Of a DNA stretch of 64,000 nt, positions 24,956 to 33,645 are shown piece by piece (within the stretch, counting starts at the first letter, position 1; each line of letters begins with the position of its first letter). Under the pieces are notes generated by a model that was not told the origin of the DNA, ran no database searches, and saw only the letters and a list, made by a program, of their open reading frames with translations. Position numbers and translations under genes: made by a program. The stretch is from Jejuia sp047345485 (GTDB taxonomy: Bacteria > Bacteroidota > Bacteroidia > Flavobacteriales > Flavobacteriaceae). Location of the stretch: NCBI RefSeq assembly GCF_047345485.1, contig NZ_JBLFEN010000003.1, positions 310,001-374,000 on the forward strand, read 5' to 3'.

Positions 24956-26206
24956 ATGCTAGCAGAAATTATAACCATTGGCGACGAGCTTCTTATAGGT
25001 CAGGTTATTGATACCAATTCTGCCTTTATAGCACAACAATTAAATAGTATTGGAGCTTCTATATACCAAATTACCTCAGTTCAAGATGATAAAGCACATA
25101 TTTTACAGGCCTTTAGGGATGCCGAAAGTCGTGTAGATATAATTATTATCACAGGAGGTCTTGGTCCTACAAAAGATGATATTACTAAAAAAACTATTGC
25201 TGAATATTTTAATGATACGTTAATTCGTGACGCCGCAGTTACTAAAAATATTGAAGATATTTGGAAAAAACATGTGCGTCAAAATTTGCTTCAAGTAAAT
25301 AAAGATCAGGCTTTAGTGCCATCTAAAGCTACAGTTTTAATGAACGAATTAGGGACTGCTCCGGGCATGTGGTTAGAAAAAAACAGTAAAGTTTTTGTAG
25401 CCTTACCAGGCGTGCCTTTTGAAATGAAAACCCTTATTACCAATAAGGTAATCCCCAAACTTAAAGATAAATTTGATTTTCCGTTTATACTACATAAAAC
25501 ATTATTAACCTATGGTTTAGGCGAAAGTACATTAGCAAGCAGAATAGAAGCTTGGGAAAATAATTTGCCTGAAACTATACGGTTAGCCTATTTGCCAAGA
25601 TTGGGTAGTGTACGTTTGCGTTTATCATCAAAAGGATTCAACGAAACAGAAGTTAGAAATGCTATTGATGCTGAGATTAAAAAACTGATACCCTTAATTA
25701 AAGATGTATTTGTAGGTTTTGAAGATAAAGAAGAATCTTTAGAAGCCATTATTGCAAAACGTTTAACGGCATCTGGTAAAACGTTAGCTATTGCAGAGAG
25801 TTGTACTGGTGGTAATGTGGCAGAACGGTTTACACAAAACCCAGGCGCATCAGCATATTTTAATGGCGGTGTAATAACGTATGCGACTGCATCTAAAATT
25901 AAGGTTTTAGGTATTTCTAAAACGCTTATTGATACCTATTCAGTAGTAAGTGCAGAAGTTGCAGAAGCTATGGCACAAAATGTACGCGAATTATTTAATG
26001 CCGATTACGGTGTAGCTACAACAGGAAATGCGGGGCCTACAAAAGGCGACTCAAATGTAGATGTTGGTACCGTTTTTATTGCCATAGCAGGAAAAGATAC
26101 TGTAATATCACAATCATTTAAATTGGGTTCTACCCGTAAACGCGTTATCAAAAAAGCAGTAAATAGAGCACTAGAAATGCTTGAAAAAGAAATTTTAGAC
26201 CATTAA
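24956..26206 (+). CDS. CinA-family protein (nicotinamide-nucleotide amidohydrolase type)
   Basis: The 416-residue protein joins an N-terminal molybdopterin-binding-like domain (about residues 1-170, with IITGGLGPTKDD and ALPGVPFEMK) to a C-terminal CinA amidohydrolase domain (about 255-416, with IAESCTGGNVAERFT and TTGNAGPT). The C-terminal domain deamidates NMN in characterised members; the N-terminal domain can have COG1058-type pyrophosphatase activity. The catalytic serine and glycine-rich loop are visible. It ends the FAH-Hpt-cinA run. The competence-related name is historical. Confidence 0.92.
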   Translation: MLAEIITIGDELLIGQVIDTNSAFIAQQLNSIGASIYQITSVQDDKAHILQAFRDAESRVDIIIITGGLGPTKDDITKKTIAEYFNDTLIRDAAVTKNIEDIWKKHVRQNLLQVNKDQALVPSKATVLMNELGTAPGMWLEKNSKVFVALPGVPFEMKTLITNKVIPKLKDKFDFPFILHKTLLTYGLGESTLASRIEAWENNLPETIRLAYLPRLGSVRLRLSSKGFNETEVRNAIDAEIKKLIPLIKDVFVGFEDKEESLEAIIAKRLTASGKTLAIAESCTGGNVAERFTQNPGASAYFNGGVITYATASKIKVLGISKTLIDTYSVVSAEVAEAMAQNVRELFNADYGVATTGNAGPTKGDSNVDVGTVFIAIAGKDTVISQSFKLGSTRKRVIKKAVNRALEMLEKEILDH

Positions 26207-26384
26207 TTTTTTGCGATGTATAGTTCTCAATACTAAGCATTAAATTTCTTAAAAAATGTCATTCCCCGTACATGTTAAGCATCTAAAATAATTTATTATA
26301 CGTCTTAAAAATAGGGTTTTAAATGACCTAAAAATATCTATAATTGGTATCGAAATTATTCCTGTAAAAAAATCTATATTTTAA

Positions 26385-26414
26385 TTGTCATAATTCAAAA
26401 AATAAGTATATTTG
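26385..26414 (+). promoter_or_regulatory. Promoter of the rpmB-rpmG-DUF4295 operon
   Basis: TTG (26385-26387), a 19-nt spacer and TATATTTG (26407-26414) match the Flavobacteriaceae housekeeping promoter exactly. Transcription would begin near 26418, leaving a leader of about 40 nt before rpmB. Confidence 0.85.
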
Positions 26415-26457
26415 CACCTCGTTTTTAAGCAACAACAAATTTAAAGTTAAAAATATA

Positions 26458-26694
26458 ATGTCAAGAGTTTGTGAACTTACAGGAAAGAAGGCAATGGTTG
26501 GAAACAACGTGTCTCATGCAATGAATAGAACTAAACGCAAGTTTAATGCTAATCTATTAAAGAAACGTTTTTACATTCCAGAAGAAGACAAATGGATAAC
26601 TTTAAAAGTTTCTACTTCTGCGTTAAAAACTATCAACAAAATAGGGATTTCAGCGGCACTTAAAGAAGCTAAATCAAAAGGATTTATAAAATAA
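26458..26694 (+). CDS. rpmB: 50S ribosomal protein L28
   Basis: A 78-residue L28 with the N-terminal SRVCELTGKKAMVGNNVSHA block and the MNRTKRKFNANLLKKRFYI segment of the family. It is a structural protein of the large ribosomal subunit. The order L28-L33-DUF4295 is typical of Bacteroidota. A consensus promoter lies upstream. Confidence 0.97.
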   Translation: MSRVCELTGKKAMVGNNVSHAMNRTKRKFNANLLKKRFYIPEEDKWITLKVSTSALKTINKIGISAALKEAKSKGFIK

Positions 26695-26719
26695 TACGTC
26701 ATACGTTAAGTATTAAAAA

Positions 26720-26902
26720 ATGGCAAAAAGAGGCAACAGAATACAGGTAATTTTAGAATGTACAGAGCACAAAGAATCTGGTAAACCAGGTACTTCAAGG
26801 TACATTACAACTAAAAATAAAAAGAACACGCCAGATAGAATGGAGTTAAAGAAATTTAACCCAATCTTAAAGAAAATGACAGTTCACAAAGAAATTAAGT
26901 AA
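26720..26902 (+). CDS. rpmG: 50S ribosomal protein L33
   Basis: A 60-residue L33 (AKRGNRIQVILECTEH, SRYITTKNKKN). Only one cysteine remains (ILECTEH), so it is the zinc-free form. It follows rpmB by 25 bp and precedes the DUF4295 gene by 35 bp in one operon. Confidence 0.97.
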   Translation: MAKRGNRIQVILECTEHKESGKPGTSRYITTKNKKNTPDRMELKKFNPILKKMTVHKEIK

Positions 26903-26937
26903 TAAGTTTTACACCGTAAAGCTAAAACGTATATACA

Positions 26938-27090
26938 ATGGCAAAAAAAGCAGTAGCATCGTTACAAACAGGATCTAAAAGATTAACAAAAGCTATAAAA
27001 ATGGTAAAGTCTCCAAAAACGGGAGCTTACATGTTTGTAGAGTCAGTAATGAGTCCAGATAAAGTAAACGATTTCTTAAACAAGAAATAA
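26938..27090 (+). CDS. DUF4295 small basic protein
   Basis: A 50-residue, lysine-rich protein (AKKAVASLQTGSKRLTKAIK, ending VNDFLNKK) that matches DUF4295, a short family found next to L28 and L33 in Bacteroidota. Its basic composition and constant neighbours suggest a ribosome-associated role, but this is unproven. ATG start at 26938; stop TAA at 27088. A strong terminator follows. Confidence 0.9.
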   Translation: MAKKAVASLQTGSKRLTKAIKMVKSPKTGAYMFVESVMSPDKVNDFLNKK

Positions 27091-27111
27091 ACGTTTATTT
27101 CACAATATTTT

Positions 27112-27144
27112 AAAGCTGCTATCTGTAAAGAGAGCAGCTTTTTT
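27112..27144 (+). terminator. Terminator of the ribosomal operon
   Basis: AAAGCTGCT pairs with AGCAGCTTT across a 12-nt loop, followed by a T run. It lies 21 bp after the DUF4295 stop. Confidence 0.8.
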
Positions 27145-27326
27145 AATGAGATAGAAACGCTAACATACGTTTAAGGTTTTGTAATCCAATTAATCCTGCC
27201 CATTTTGGCGGGATTTCTTTTATGTCATATCAAAATTTTGTTACCTTTCCCTATATTTACAATTCAAATGTTAATGACAATATTTCATGTTTTAATTAAA
27301 GGCAAGAATGTTGTTGTCAAGTATTT

Positions 27327-27479
27327 GGGCGTTACCCTAAAGGGTCAGGCTTTCCGCTATATCTTTTTAAAGTGTCATTGCGAGGAGCTTGCGACGTGGC
27401 AATCTTTTTCAGGAAGTTTCTAAACTAGAATTAGTTGACTTACATTCTTTAAAAAGGATGCCGCTGCAATCCTTAACGC
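27327..27479 (-). ncRNA. Structured intergenic repeat, type B, carrying a nested palindromic element
   Basis: Read on the minus strand it starts GCGTTAAGGATTGCAGCGGC, continues with ATCC, then ATATAGCGGAAAGCCTGACC and ends GGGTAACGCCC. CCCT and AGGG form the distal hairpin. Compared with the copies at 43586 and 56527 its central AT loop is replaced by about 70 extra bases that contain a second element, GTCATTGCGAGGAGC...GTGGCAATCT (27374-27405). Confidence 0.6.
27374..27405. repeat. REP-like palindromic element nested in the type B repeat
   Basis: CATTGCGAGGAGC and GCGACGTGGCAATC form an imperfect palindrome with ATTGC/GCAAT ends. Elements of this kind (ATTGCGAGG...GCAATC) occur in intergenic DNA of several phyla. 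Here it lies in the loop of the larger structured repeat. Confidence 0.5.
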
Positions 27480-27588
27480 AAAAGTCTATTCAGTCTTTGG
27501 TTGACAGTTTAGTCATAAATATAGAACCCTAACAAAAAGAGTAAAAACGATTAAACGTTTAAACTCATAAAAGAATAAATAATCGCAC

Positions 27589-28542
27589 ATGAGTTTTTTT
27601 AAAAAAATATTCTCTTCAGAAAAAAAGGAAACCCTAGATAAGGGTTTAGAAAAAACTAAATCTAGTTTCTTTGGTAAATTAAGTAAAGCTGTAGCCGGAA
27701 AATCTAAAGTAGATGATGAAGTTTTAGATAATCTAGAAGAGATTTTAGTAAGTAGCGATGTAGGAGTAAATACTACACTTAAAGTTATTGAACGTATAGA
27801 AGCACGTGTCTCAAAAGATAAATACTTAGGAACCGATGAGCTAAATAAAATATTGCGCGAAGAAATAGCAGGTTTACTATCAGAAACCAATTCAGGAGAG
27901 GATACAGAGTTTACCATTCCTGAAGGCAAAAAACCTCATGTAATTATGGTGGTTGGTGTTAATGGTGTTGGTAAAACAACAACTATAGGTAAATTAGCAA
28001 GTCAGTTTAAAAAACAAGGTTTAAATGTAATTTTAGGAGCAGCTGATACGTTTAGAGCAGCAGCAATAGATCAATTACAAGTTTGGGCAGATCGTGTAGA
28101 TATACCAATTGTTAAGCAATCTATGGGAAGCGATCCAGCTTCAGTAGCTTTTGATACGCTTAAAAGTGCAGTAACACAGGATGCCGATGTTGTTATTATA
28201 GATACCGCAGGCCGTTTACATAATAAAGTAAATTTAATGAATGAGCTTACCAAAGTAAAGCGCGTAATGCAAAAAGTTGTTGACGATGCGCCACATGATG
28301 TGTTATTGGTTTTAGATGGTTCTACAGGGCAAAATGCTTTTGAGCAAGCCAAACAATTTACAGCAGCCACCGAGGTTACTTCATTAGCTGTAACTAAATT
28401 AGACGGAACAGCAAAAGGAGGTGTAGTTATTGGTATTTCAGATCAGTTTAAAATTCCCGTAAAATATATTGGTGTAGGCGAGGGGATTGATGATTTACAA
28501 GTATTTAATAAATACGAGTTTGTAGATTCTTTTTTTAAGTGA
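27589..28542 (+). CDS. ftsY: Signal recognition particle receptor FtsY
   Basis: A 317-residue SRP GTPase. An N domain of helices (about residues 20-95) precedes the NG GTPase with the P-loop VGVNGVGKTTTIGKLA (about 122-137), DTFRAAAIDQLQ, DTAGRLHN and TKLDGTAKGG. FtsY docks the ribosome-SRP complex at the membrane. The acidic A domain of E. coli is absent, as in most Bacteroidota. The gene is monocistronic; the 5' flank is a repeat-rich 498-bp intergenic region. Confidence 0.97.
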   Translation: MSFFKKIFSSEKKETLDKGLEKTKSSFFGKLSKAVAGKSKVDDEVLDNLEEILVSSDVGVNTTLKVIERIEARVSKDKYLGTDELNKILREEIAGLLSETNSGEDTEFTIPEGKKPHVIMVVGVNGVGKTTTIGKLASQFKKQGLNVILGAADTFRAAAIDQLQVWADRVDIPIVKQSMGSDPASVAFDTLKSAVTQDADVVIIDTAGRLHNKVNLMNELTKVKRVMQKVVDDAPHDVLLVLDGSTGQNAFEQAKQFTAATEVTSLAVTKLDGTAKGGVVIGISDQFKIPVKYIGVGEGIDDLQVFNKYEFVDSFFK

Positions 28543-28755
28543 TTTTTTTAAATTTAATAAATTTCGATTATTAAAATTTAATACGCTACCGATTAAATCA
28601 TGTTTATAAAAATAACTTCATTTTTTTTATGAAGTCTTAAAAAAAACACGCAATCTATTTAAATCCAATAGTTTAGTTGAATACGTTTTTCATTTATTCA
28701 TTTCTAATACAAATGTTAAATGTGTTAAAGTCTATTTTTTTTGAAAGGTAGCTAA

Positions 28756-28814
28756 CTCCTACTCGTCATTTATAGTGGCGAAACCTGAAAAGCCTATAAA
28801 AATAGAGTAAGGAG
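28756..28814 (+). promoter_or_regulatory. Three-tier hairpin in the leader of the following small secreted protein gene
   Basis: CTCCT-ACTC (28756-28764) pairs with GAGT-A-AGGAG (28805-28814), then TTTATA (28769) with TATAAA (28795), then GGC (28777) with GCC (28792). The distal strand of the outer stem is AAGGAG, a ribosome-binding-like sequence 14 nt before the ATG. It may be a cis-acting RNA that controls translation or stability of the gene at 28829. Confidence 0.45.
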
Positions 28815-28828
28815 AAAAATTTATTACT

Positions 28829-29248
28829 ATGAAAATTTTAATGACAGTATTTGCTGCTTTGGCAATCTCAACTGCAGTAAATGCACAACAATCTGAATGT
28901 ACAATTAGATCTGGTCAAGACATTTCTAGCCGAACGTATGATGCTATAGTACGCACGGTTTTTACTGGAGATGGTGTTAATATCGTAAACAGAAGAACAG
29001 GTGAAGTTTTAGATTTTATTGCTATTACAGAAAATTCATTTGGAGTAAGATGTCGTCCAGCTTCAGCAGGTAGCTCAACTAGCGAGAATTCAGGAAGTAC
29101 TTCTTCAGGAACTACTTCTCAGACTAACACTGTGCGTAATAGTACTTCTGTAAGAAGAACTTCGTCTTCTGGTACTACATCATCAAACACTAGTAATAAT
29201 GGTTCTCGAAGAGGTTTTCCAGCTTCTGCTGCTTTAGGTTTACCATAA
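28829..29248 (+). CDS. Small secreted protein with Ser/Thr-rich tail, unknown function
   Basis: The 139-residue precursor has a signal peptide (about residues 1-19, ending VNAQ), a compact domain of about 65 residues (ECTIRSGQDISSRTYDAIVRT through NSFGVRCRP) with two cysteines that could form a disulphide, and a low-complexity Ser/Thr/Gly tail (about 85-128) ending RRGFPASAALGLP. I do not recognise the domain. The gene is isolated, has an unusual structured leader and a strong terminator, which suggests high or regulated expression. Confidence 0.75.
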   Translation: MKILMTVFAALAISTAVNAQQSECTIRSGQDISSRTYDAIVRTVFTGDGVNIVNRRTGEVLDFIAITENSFGVRCRPASAGSSTSENSGSTSSGTTSQTNTVRNSTSVRRTSSSGTTSSNTSNNGSRRGFPASAALGLP

Positions 29249-29268
29249 TTTTATATACCTATTTTATT

Positions 29269-29306
29269 AAAGCTGTTTTTATATAAAAAAAACAGCTTTT
29301 TTTTTT
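29269..29306 (+). terminator. Terminator of the small secreted protein gene
   Basis: AAAGCTGTTTTT pairs with AAAAACAGCTTT around a short AT loop and is followed by a long T run. It starts 20 bp after the stop codon. Confidence 0.85.
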
Positions 29307-29381
29307 GCGTTTTAGTAATAACTCTGTAACTTTTAGTGTGGTTTATCCAACAAAAAGGTATTTTTATAAAAAATATTAGCC

Positions 29382-31016
29382 ATGAGATATATTTTATCCT
29401 TATTTGTTATTGCTTTACTTTTTAATTGTAAATATGCTGAATCAGACCATAAAACCATGGAGTCATCTACTGATTTAAGTGCTATCTCTTCGAAAGATTT
29501 TAGAGAATTTAAAGTTTTAGAATCAAAATATATTGATGCTAAGGATTTATGGAAACCTTTTGAAAAAGATTTAGAAGATTTTACCGAAAACGACTATAGT
29601 AAATTAAAACCGCTAATATTAGAACAAGATATTCCAACACTCCAAAAATATATTTTAGATAAAAAATTATCATACGAGAAACTGGTTAAATTCTATTTAT
29701 ACCGTATTCGAAAATACGATAGAGAAAACAAGTTGTCTTTAAATTCGGTGATTTCATTAAATCCTAATGTAATTACGGAAGCTAAAGAAAAGGATAGAAT
29801 GAAGTTTGAAGTTGCGCCACACCTTATTTTCGGGATGCCAATTCTTTTAAAAGATAATATTAATACATCAGGAATACCAACTACTGCAGGAGCTGTAGCT
29901 CTTCAAAATAATAATACAGAAGATGCATTTATAGCAAATAACTTAAAAAGAAAGGGTGCAATTATATTAGGTAAAGCCAATTTAAGCGAATGGGCTTACT
30001 TTTTTTGTGGCGATTGCCCAAGCGGTTACAGTGCTATTGGCGGACAAACATTAAACCCTTACGGTAGAAGAAGTATTGATACAGGAGGCTCTAGTTCTGG
30101 TAGTGGTGTAGCCGTTGCTGCTAATTTTGCAGTTGCTGCTATTGGTAGTGAAACCTCTGGTTCTATTTTATCACCTTCTAGTCAGAACTCCGTTGTCGGC
30201 TTAAAGCCTACAATTGGGTTGGTAAGTAGAAGTGGTATTGTACCCATTTCTTCAACCTTAGATACTGCAGGACCAATGGCAAAAAATGTAATTGATACTG
30301 CGATTTTATTGGATGCTATTTTTGGTTATGATACAACAGATTCAAAATCTATTAATCCAAAGTGGAGTAGTAGTTACTATACGACTGATTTAAGAAATAA
30401 CGCTCTAGAAGGTAAACGTTTTGGTGCTCCAAAAAGGCTTTTAGAAGACACTCTTTATGTTCAAGCCATTTCAGATTTAAAATCAAAAGGCGCTATTATT
30501 ATTGAAATAGAAGAAGAAAAAGTAGACTTACCAGATTTTTTAAGATTACTAAATCTAGATATGAAAGTCGATTTGCCCGTATATTTATCAAATTATGCAG
30601 GTAAAAATATAACAGCTAAATCTGTACAAGATATTATGGATTTCAATCTAAGAGATTCTTTAAATACCATGCCTTATGGTCAAAAATTATTTGAAGGCAT
30701 TGTTGCTGACAATGCTACTGATTCAGCATTTAATACAATTAAAAATACCTTAAAAACTAATGGAAGAATATTTTTTGATATGCCATTTAAAGCTTATAAT
30801 TTAGATGGATTTCTATCCATTAATAATTATCACGCAGGTTTTGCTGCTGTTGCAGAATATCCAGCCATTACTGTTCCTATGGGATATACTGAAAACGGTG
30901 CGCCAAAAGGTTTAACGTTTATAGGTAAGCCACTTTCTGAAAAACAGTTACTTGGATTTGCTTATGGTTATGAGCAAGTTTCTAAACGACGTATAGCTCC
31001 AAAGGATTATAATTAA
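29382..31016 (+). CDS. Amidase signature family lipoprotein
   Basis: The 544-residue protein has a short signal sequence with a probable lipobox (LLFNC, Cys 16) and an amidase-signature domain: the catalytic Lys in ILLKDNINTSG (about residue 157), and the Ser-cisSer-Ser region TGGSSSGSGVAVAANFAVAAIGSETSG (about 233-260). Members hydrolyse amides such as glutamine side chains, peptide amides or acylamides. As a lipoprotein it would act outside the cytoplasm, unlike GatA. Its 3' end overlaps the convergent serine hydrolase gene by 4 bp. Substrate unknown. Confidence 0.88.
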   Translation: MRYILSLFVIALLFNCKYAESDHKTMESSTDLSAISSKDFREFKVLESKYIDAKDLWKPFEKDLEDFTENDYSKLKPLILEQDIPTLQKYILDKKLSYEKLVKFYLYRIRKYDRENKLSLNSVISLNPNVITEAKEKDRMKFEVAPHLIFGMPILLKDNINTSGIPTTAGAVALQNNNTEDAFIANNLKRKGAIILGKANLSEWAYFFCGDCPSGYSAIGGQTLNPYGRRSIDTGGSSSGSGVAVAANFAVAAIGSETSGSILSPSSQNSVVGLKPTIGLVSRSGIVPISSTLDTAGPMAKNVIDTAILLDAIFGYDTTDSKSINPKWSSSYYTTDLRNNALEGKRFGAPKRLLEDTLYVQAISDLKSKGAIIIEIEEEKVDLPDFLRLLNLDMKVDLPVYLSNYAGKNITAKSVQDIMDFNLRDSLNTMPYGQKLFEGIVADNATDSAFNTIKNTLKTNGRIFFDMPFKAYNLDGFLSINNYHAGFAAVAEYPAITVPMGYTENGAPKGLTFIGKPLSEKQLLGFAYGYEQVSKRRIAPKDYN

Positions 31017-32086
31017 TTGATAAGTGCATTAATTTTATCCCACAATTCATTATCAAAATTAGATAACGCCAACGCATCAGTATTAGCTTTGTCTCCCATA
31101 CGTACTATTACTAGTTTTTTACTTGGTACAACATATATCTTTTGGTCATTTTTACCTAAAGCAGCATAAGTATCGTTGGGCGCATTAGGAATTAATGGAC
31201 CACCAAATTTTAATTGACTTGCAGGTAAATAGAAATCGCTTTTTCCGTTTAGCCACCATAAGTAGCCATAGGATTTATTAATATTTTGTGAAGCATTGGT
31301 AGCATTATTTAAAAATGCTTCAGGCACAATTTGTGTAGCGTTCCATTTACCTTTAGCATACATCATAAGTCCAAAACGTGCCATACTTCTTGTGTTGCTC
31401 CAATACACATTAAAGTTGTTTGATGGCACCCACGCGCCATTCATTCCAATTTTACTTTTCAACTTTTCGTTGAAATAACTGCTCCAAGTCGTATTATTAG
31501 CTGTTGTAATAACATCTTGCATTTTTTTATACACATTATGGTACGCCCAACGTGTTCCAGCATCAGCTTTGTATTGTAAATTTTCTTTAGATACATCATC
31601 GCCTAAACTGTCATCTAAACCAGAGTTCATAGATAATAAATGTTTACATGTAATCAGGCTTTCCTTTTCTAAAGACGTACTTGTCCAACCTTCACCTAAA
31701 TACTCAGAAACCTTATTATTTATGTTAATAATACCTTCATTTTGAGCTATCCCAGAAATAGCAGTAGTTAATGTTTTACCAGCACTTGCCCAATACCATA
31801 GTTTTGTGGCATCATGATCGTTCATATAAGCTTCAATAACAATTTTTCCGTCATGGAGAATGATGAAACTTTTAGTATTTTTTTCGTCAAGAAACTCTAA
31901 TAGTGGTTGTAGTTGTAGTGTATTCCAGCCTAAACTTTCCATAGTTTCAGTATCCCAGATATCAGAATTTAATGGTGGGAAGTAGATGCTTTCAGTTGGT
32001 GCTGGATTGTCTTCTACTGGTGATTCAGAAGTACAACTAAATACAAAATAAAGGCATAAAAAAAGATATAGGAAATTGATTTTCAT
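31013..32086 (-). CDS. Serine hydrolase of the beta-lactamase/class C family, lipoprotein
   Basis: A 357-residue lipoprotein (lipobox near Cys 18) with the class C beta-lactamase fold: SAGK (the nucleophilic Ser and Lys of SxxK, in WASAGKTLTTAI, about residues 101-104) and a YHN motif (about 183-185). Such proteins act as esterases, peptidases or penicillin-binding enzymes; true beta-lactamase activity is not implied. It overlaps the amidase gene tail to tail and is read from the 207-bp divergent space before rimO, which contains a TTAACTATAGTTAA palindrome. Confidence 0.85.
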   Translation of the reverse strand: MKINFLYLFLCLYFVFSCTSESPVEDNPAPTESIYFPPLNSDIWDTETMESLGWNTLQLQPLLEFLDEKNTKSFIILHDGKIVIEAYMNDHDATKLWYWASAGKTLTTAISGIAQNEGIININNKVSEYLGEGWTSTSLEKESLITCKHLLSMNSGLDDSLGDDVSKENLQYKADAGTRWAYHNVYKKMQDVITTANNTTWSSYFNEKLKSKIGMNGAWVPSNNFNVYWSNTRSMARFGLMMYAKGKWNATQIVPEAFLNNATNASQNINKSYGYLWWLNGKSDFYLPASQLKFGGPLIPNAPNDTYAALGKNDQKIYVVPSKKLVIVRMGDKANTDALALSNFDNELWDKINALIN

Positions 32087-32265
32087 AACAGCAGGTTTTT
32101 ATTTGGGACACTCAAATATACAAAAGGTTTAATTAGATATTAAATTTTAAGATGTTTTTGCAAGAAATCATGTATAGGTTTTCGTGTATACTTAAGTAAA
32201 ATATACTATGTTTATATTAACTATAGTTAAACGGAATATTGGTAACTATTTCGTAAATCATTCCG

Positions 32266-32273
32266 TAACTTTG
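32266..32273 (+). promoter_or_regulatory. -7 element (TAACTTTG) of rimO
   Basis: TAACTTTG lies 20 bp before the rimO ATG and fits TAnnTTTG. A palindrome, TTAACTATAGTTAA, occurs at 32217-32230, 35 bp further upstream. No TTG lies at the standard spacing. Confidence 0.5.
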
Positions 32274-32293
32274 CGCCCTGATTTACAAATACT

Positions 32294-33598
32294 ATGCGCA
32301 CAAAATCACTTAAAAAAAATAGGATAAACGTTGTTACATTAGGTTGTAGTAAAAATGTGTACGATAGTGAAGTACTTATGGGGCAACTTAAAGCAAGCGG
32401 TAAAGATGTAGTTCATGAGGAAGAGGGTAATGTCGTAGTAATTAATACCTGCGGTTTTATCAATAATGCTAAGGAAGAAAGTGTGAATACTATTTTAGAG
32501 TTCATGCAAAAAAAAGAAGCTGGAGATGTGGATAAGGTATTTGTAACTGGCTGTTTAAGCGAACGCTATAAGCCAGATTTGCAAAAGGAAATTCCTAATG
32601 TAGATGCATATTTTGGAACAACAGAATTACCCGGTTTATTAAAGGCACTTGGTGCAGATTATAAACACGAATTGATAGGTGAACGCTTAACAACAACGCC
32701 AAAAAATTATGCTTATTTAAAAATAGCTGAAGGTTGTGATAGACCATGTTCGTTTTGTGCTATTCCTTTAATGCGAGGTAAACATAAATCTACTCCAATT
32801 GAAGACTTGGTAATTGAAGCTGAAAAATTGGCTGCAAACGGTGTTAAAGAGTTAATATTAATTGCTCAAGATTTAACATACTATGGGCTTGATTTATATA
32901 AGAAAAGAAATTTAGCTGAACTTCTTGAGGCTTTAGTAAAAGTTGAAGGCATAGAATGGATACGATTACATTATGCCTTTCCAACAGGTTTTCCTTTAGA
33001 TGTATTGGATGTTATGAAGCGTGAGCCTAAAATTTGTAATTACTTGGATATTCCGTTACAACATATTTCTGATGCTATATTGAAGAGTATGCGTCGCGGG
33101 ACCACAAAAGAAAAGACCACAAAGTTATTGCAAGAATTTAGAGCCAAAGTCCCTGAAATGACCATTAGAACTACTTTGATTGTTGGGTATCCTGGTGAAA
33201 CGGAAGAGGATTTTCAAACCTTAAAACAATGGGTGCAACACATGCGCTTTGAGCGTTTAGGATGTTTTACCTATTCTCATGAAGAAAATACACATGCTTA
33301 TAATTTGGAGGATGATGTTCCTGAAGATGTTAAGATGGATAGGGCTAATCAAATTATGGAAATTCAATCTCAGATTTCATGGGAACTAAATCAACAGAAA
33401 ATAGGACAAGAGTATAAAGTTGTTATAGATAGAAAAGAAGGTAATTATTTTATTGGACGTACCGAGTTTGATTCTCCAGATGTTGATAATGAAGTTTTAA
33501 TTGATGCTACAAGTACCTATTTAAAAACTGGAGAATTCTCAAATATCAAGATTATTGAAGCCGAAGATTTTGATTTGTACGGTGAAGTTATCTCATAA
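32294..33598 (+). CDS. rimO: Ribosomal protein S12 methylthiotransferase RimO
   Basis: A 434-residue radical-SAM methylthiotransferase. The N-terminal UPF0004 domain has cysteines including LGCSKN (Cys 18), VINTCGF and TGCLSERY; the radical-SAM cluster is GCDRPCSFC (about residues 147-155); a C-terminal TRAM domain closes the protein. It adds a methylthio group to an aspartate of S12. Absence of MiaB-specific spacing and presence of the RimO-type start support the assignment over MiaB. A bidirectional terminator follows directly. Confidence 0.94.
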   Translation: MRTKSLKKNRINVVTLGCSKNVYDSEVLMGQLKASGKDVVHEEEGNVVVINTCGFINNAKEESVNTILEFMQKKEAGDVDKVFVTGCLSERYKPDLQKEIPNVDAYFGTTELPGLLKALGADYKHELIGERLTTTPKNYAYLKIAEGCDRPCSFCAIPLMRGKHKSTPIEDLVIEAEKLAANGVKELILIAQDLTYYGLDLYKKRNLAELLEALVKVEGIEWIRLHYAFPTGFPLDVLDVMKREPKICNYLDIPLQHISDAILKSMRRGTTKEKTTKLLQEFRAKVPEMTIRTTLIVGYPGETEEDFQTLKQWVQHMRFERLGCFTYSHEENTHAYNLEDDVPEDVKMDRANQIMEIQSQISWELNQQKIGQEYKVVIDRKEGNYFIGRTEFDSPDVDNEVLIDATSTYLKTGEFSNIKIIEAEDFDLYGEVIS

Positions 33599-33599
33599 A

Positions 33600-33628
33600 A
33601 AAAGCTGATAATTAAATTATCAGCTTTT
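33600..33628. terminator. Bidirectional terminator between rimO and the next minus-strand gene
   Basis: AAAAGCTGATAAT pairs with ATTATCAGCTTTT around a 3-nt loop. A on one side and T on the other allow termination of both convergent transcripts. Confidence 0.8.
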
Positions 33629-33645
33629 AGAAATTTATAAAATCT

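Noticed and set aside
24956..26206. Natural competence locus because of the cinA name
   Set aside because: No com genes are present; the domain is an NMN amidohydrolase type and the name is historical.
27205..27423. A 72-codon plus-strand frame in the L33-ftsY gap
   Set aside because: It runs through the structured repeat and its nested palindrome; composition fits repeat DNA and not a gene.
28614..28645. ACTTCAT/ATGAAGT hairpin after ftsY as an intrinsic terminator
   Set aside because: The hairpin is followed by A residues and not T on the plus strand, so it is not a convincing terminator for ftsY.
28756..28814. c-di-GMP (GEMM) or another known riboswitch in the 28829 leader
   Set aside because: A GCGAAACC/AAAGCC resemblance exists, but the required conserved core and tetraloop receptor layout are not present.
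31013..32086. Antibiotic resistance beta-lactamase
   Set aside because: It has the fold motifs, but lipoprotein anchoring and family breadth make a general serine hydrolase more likely; no resistance context is present.
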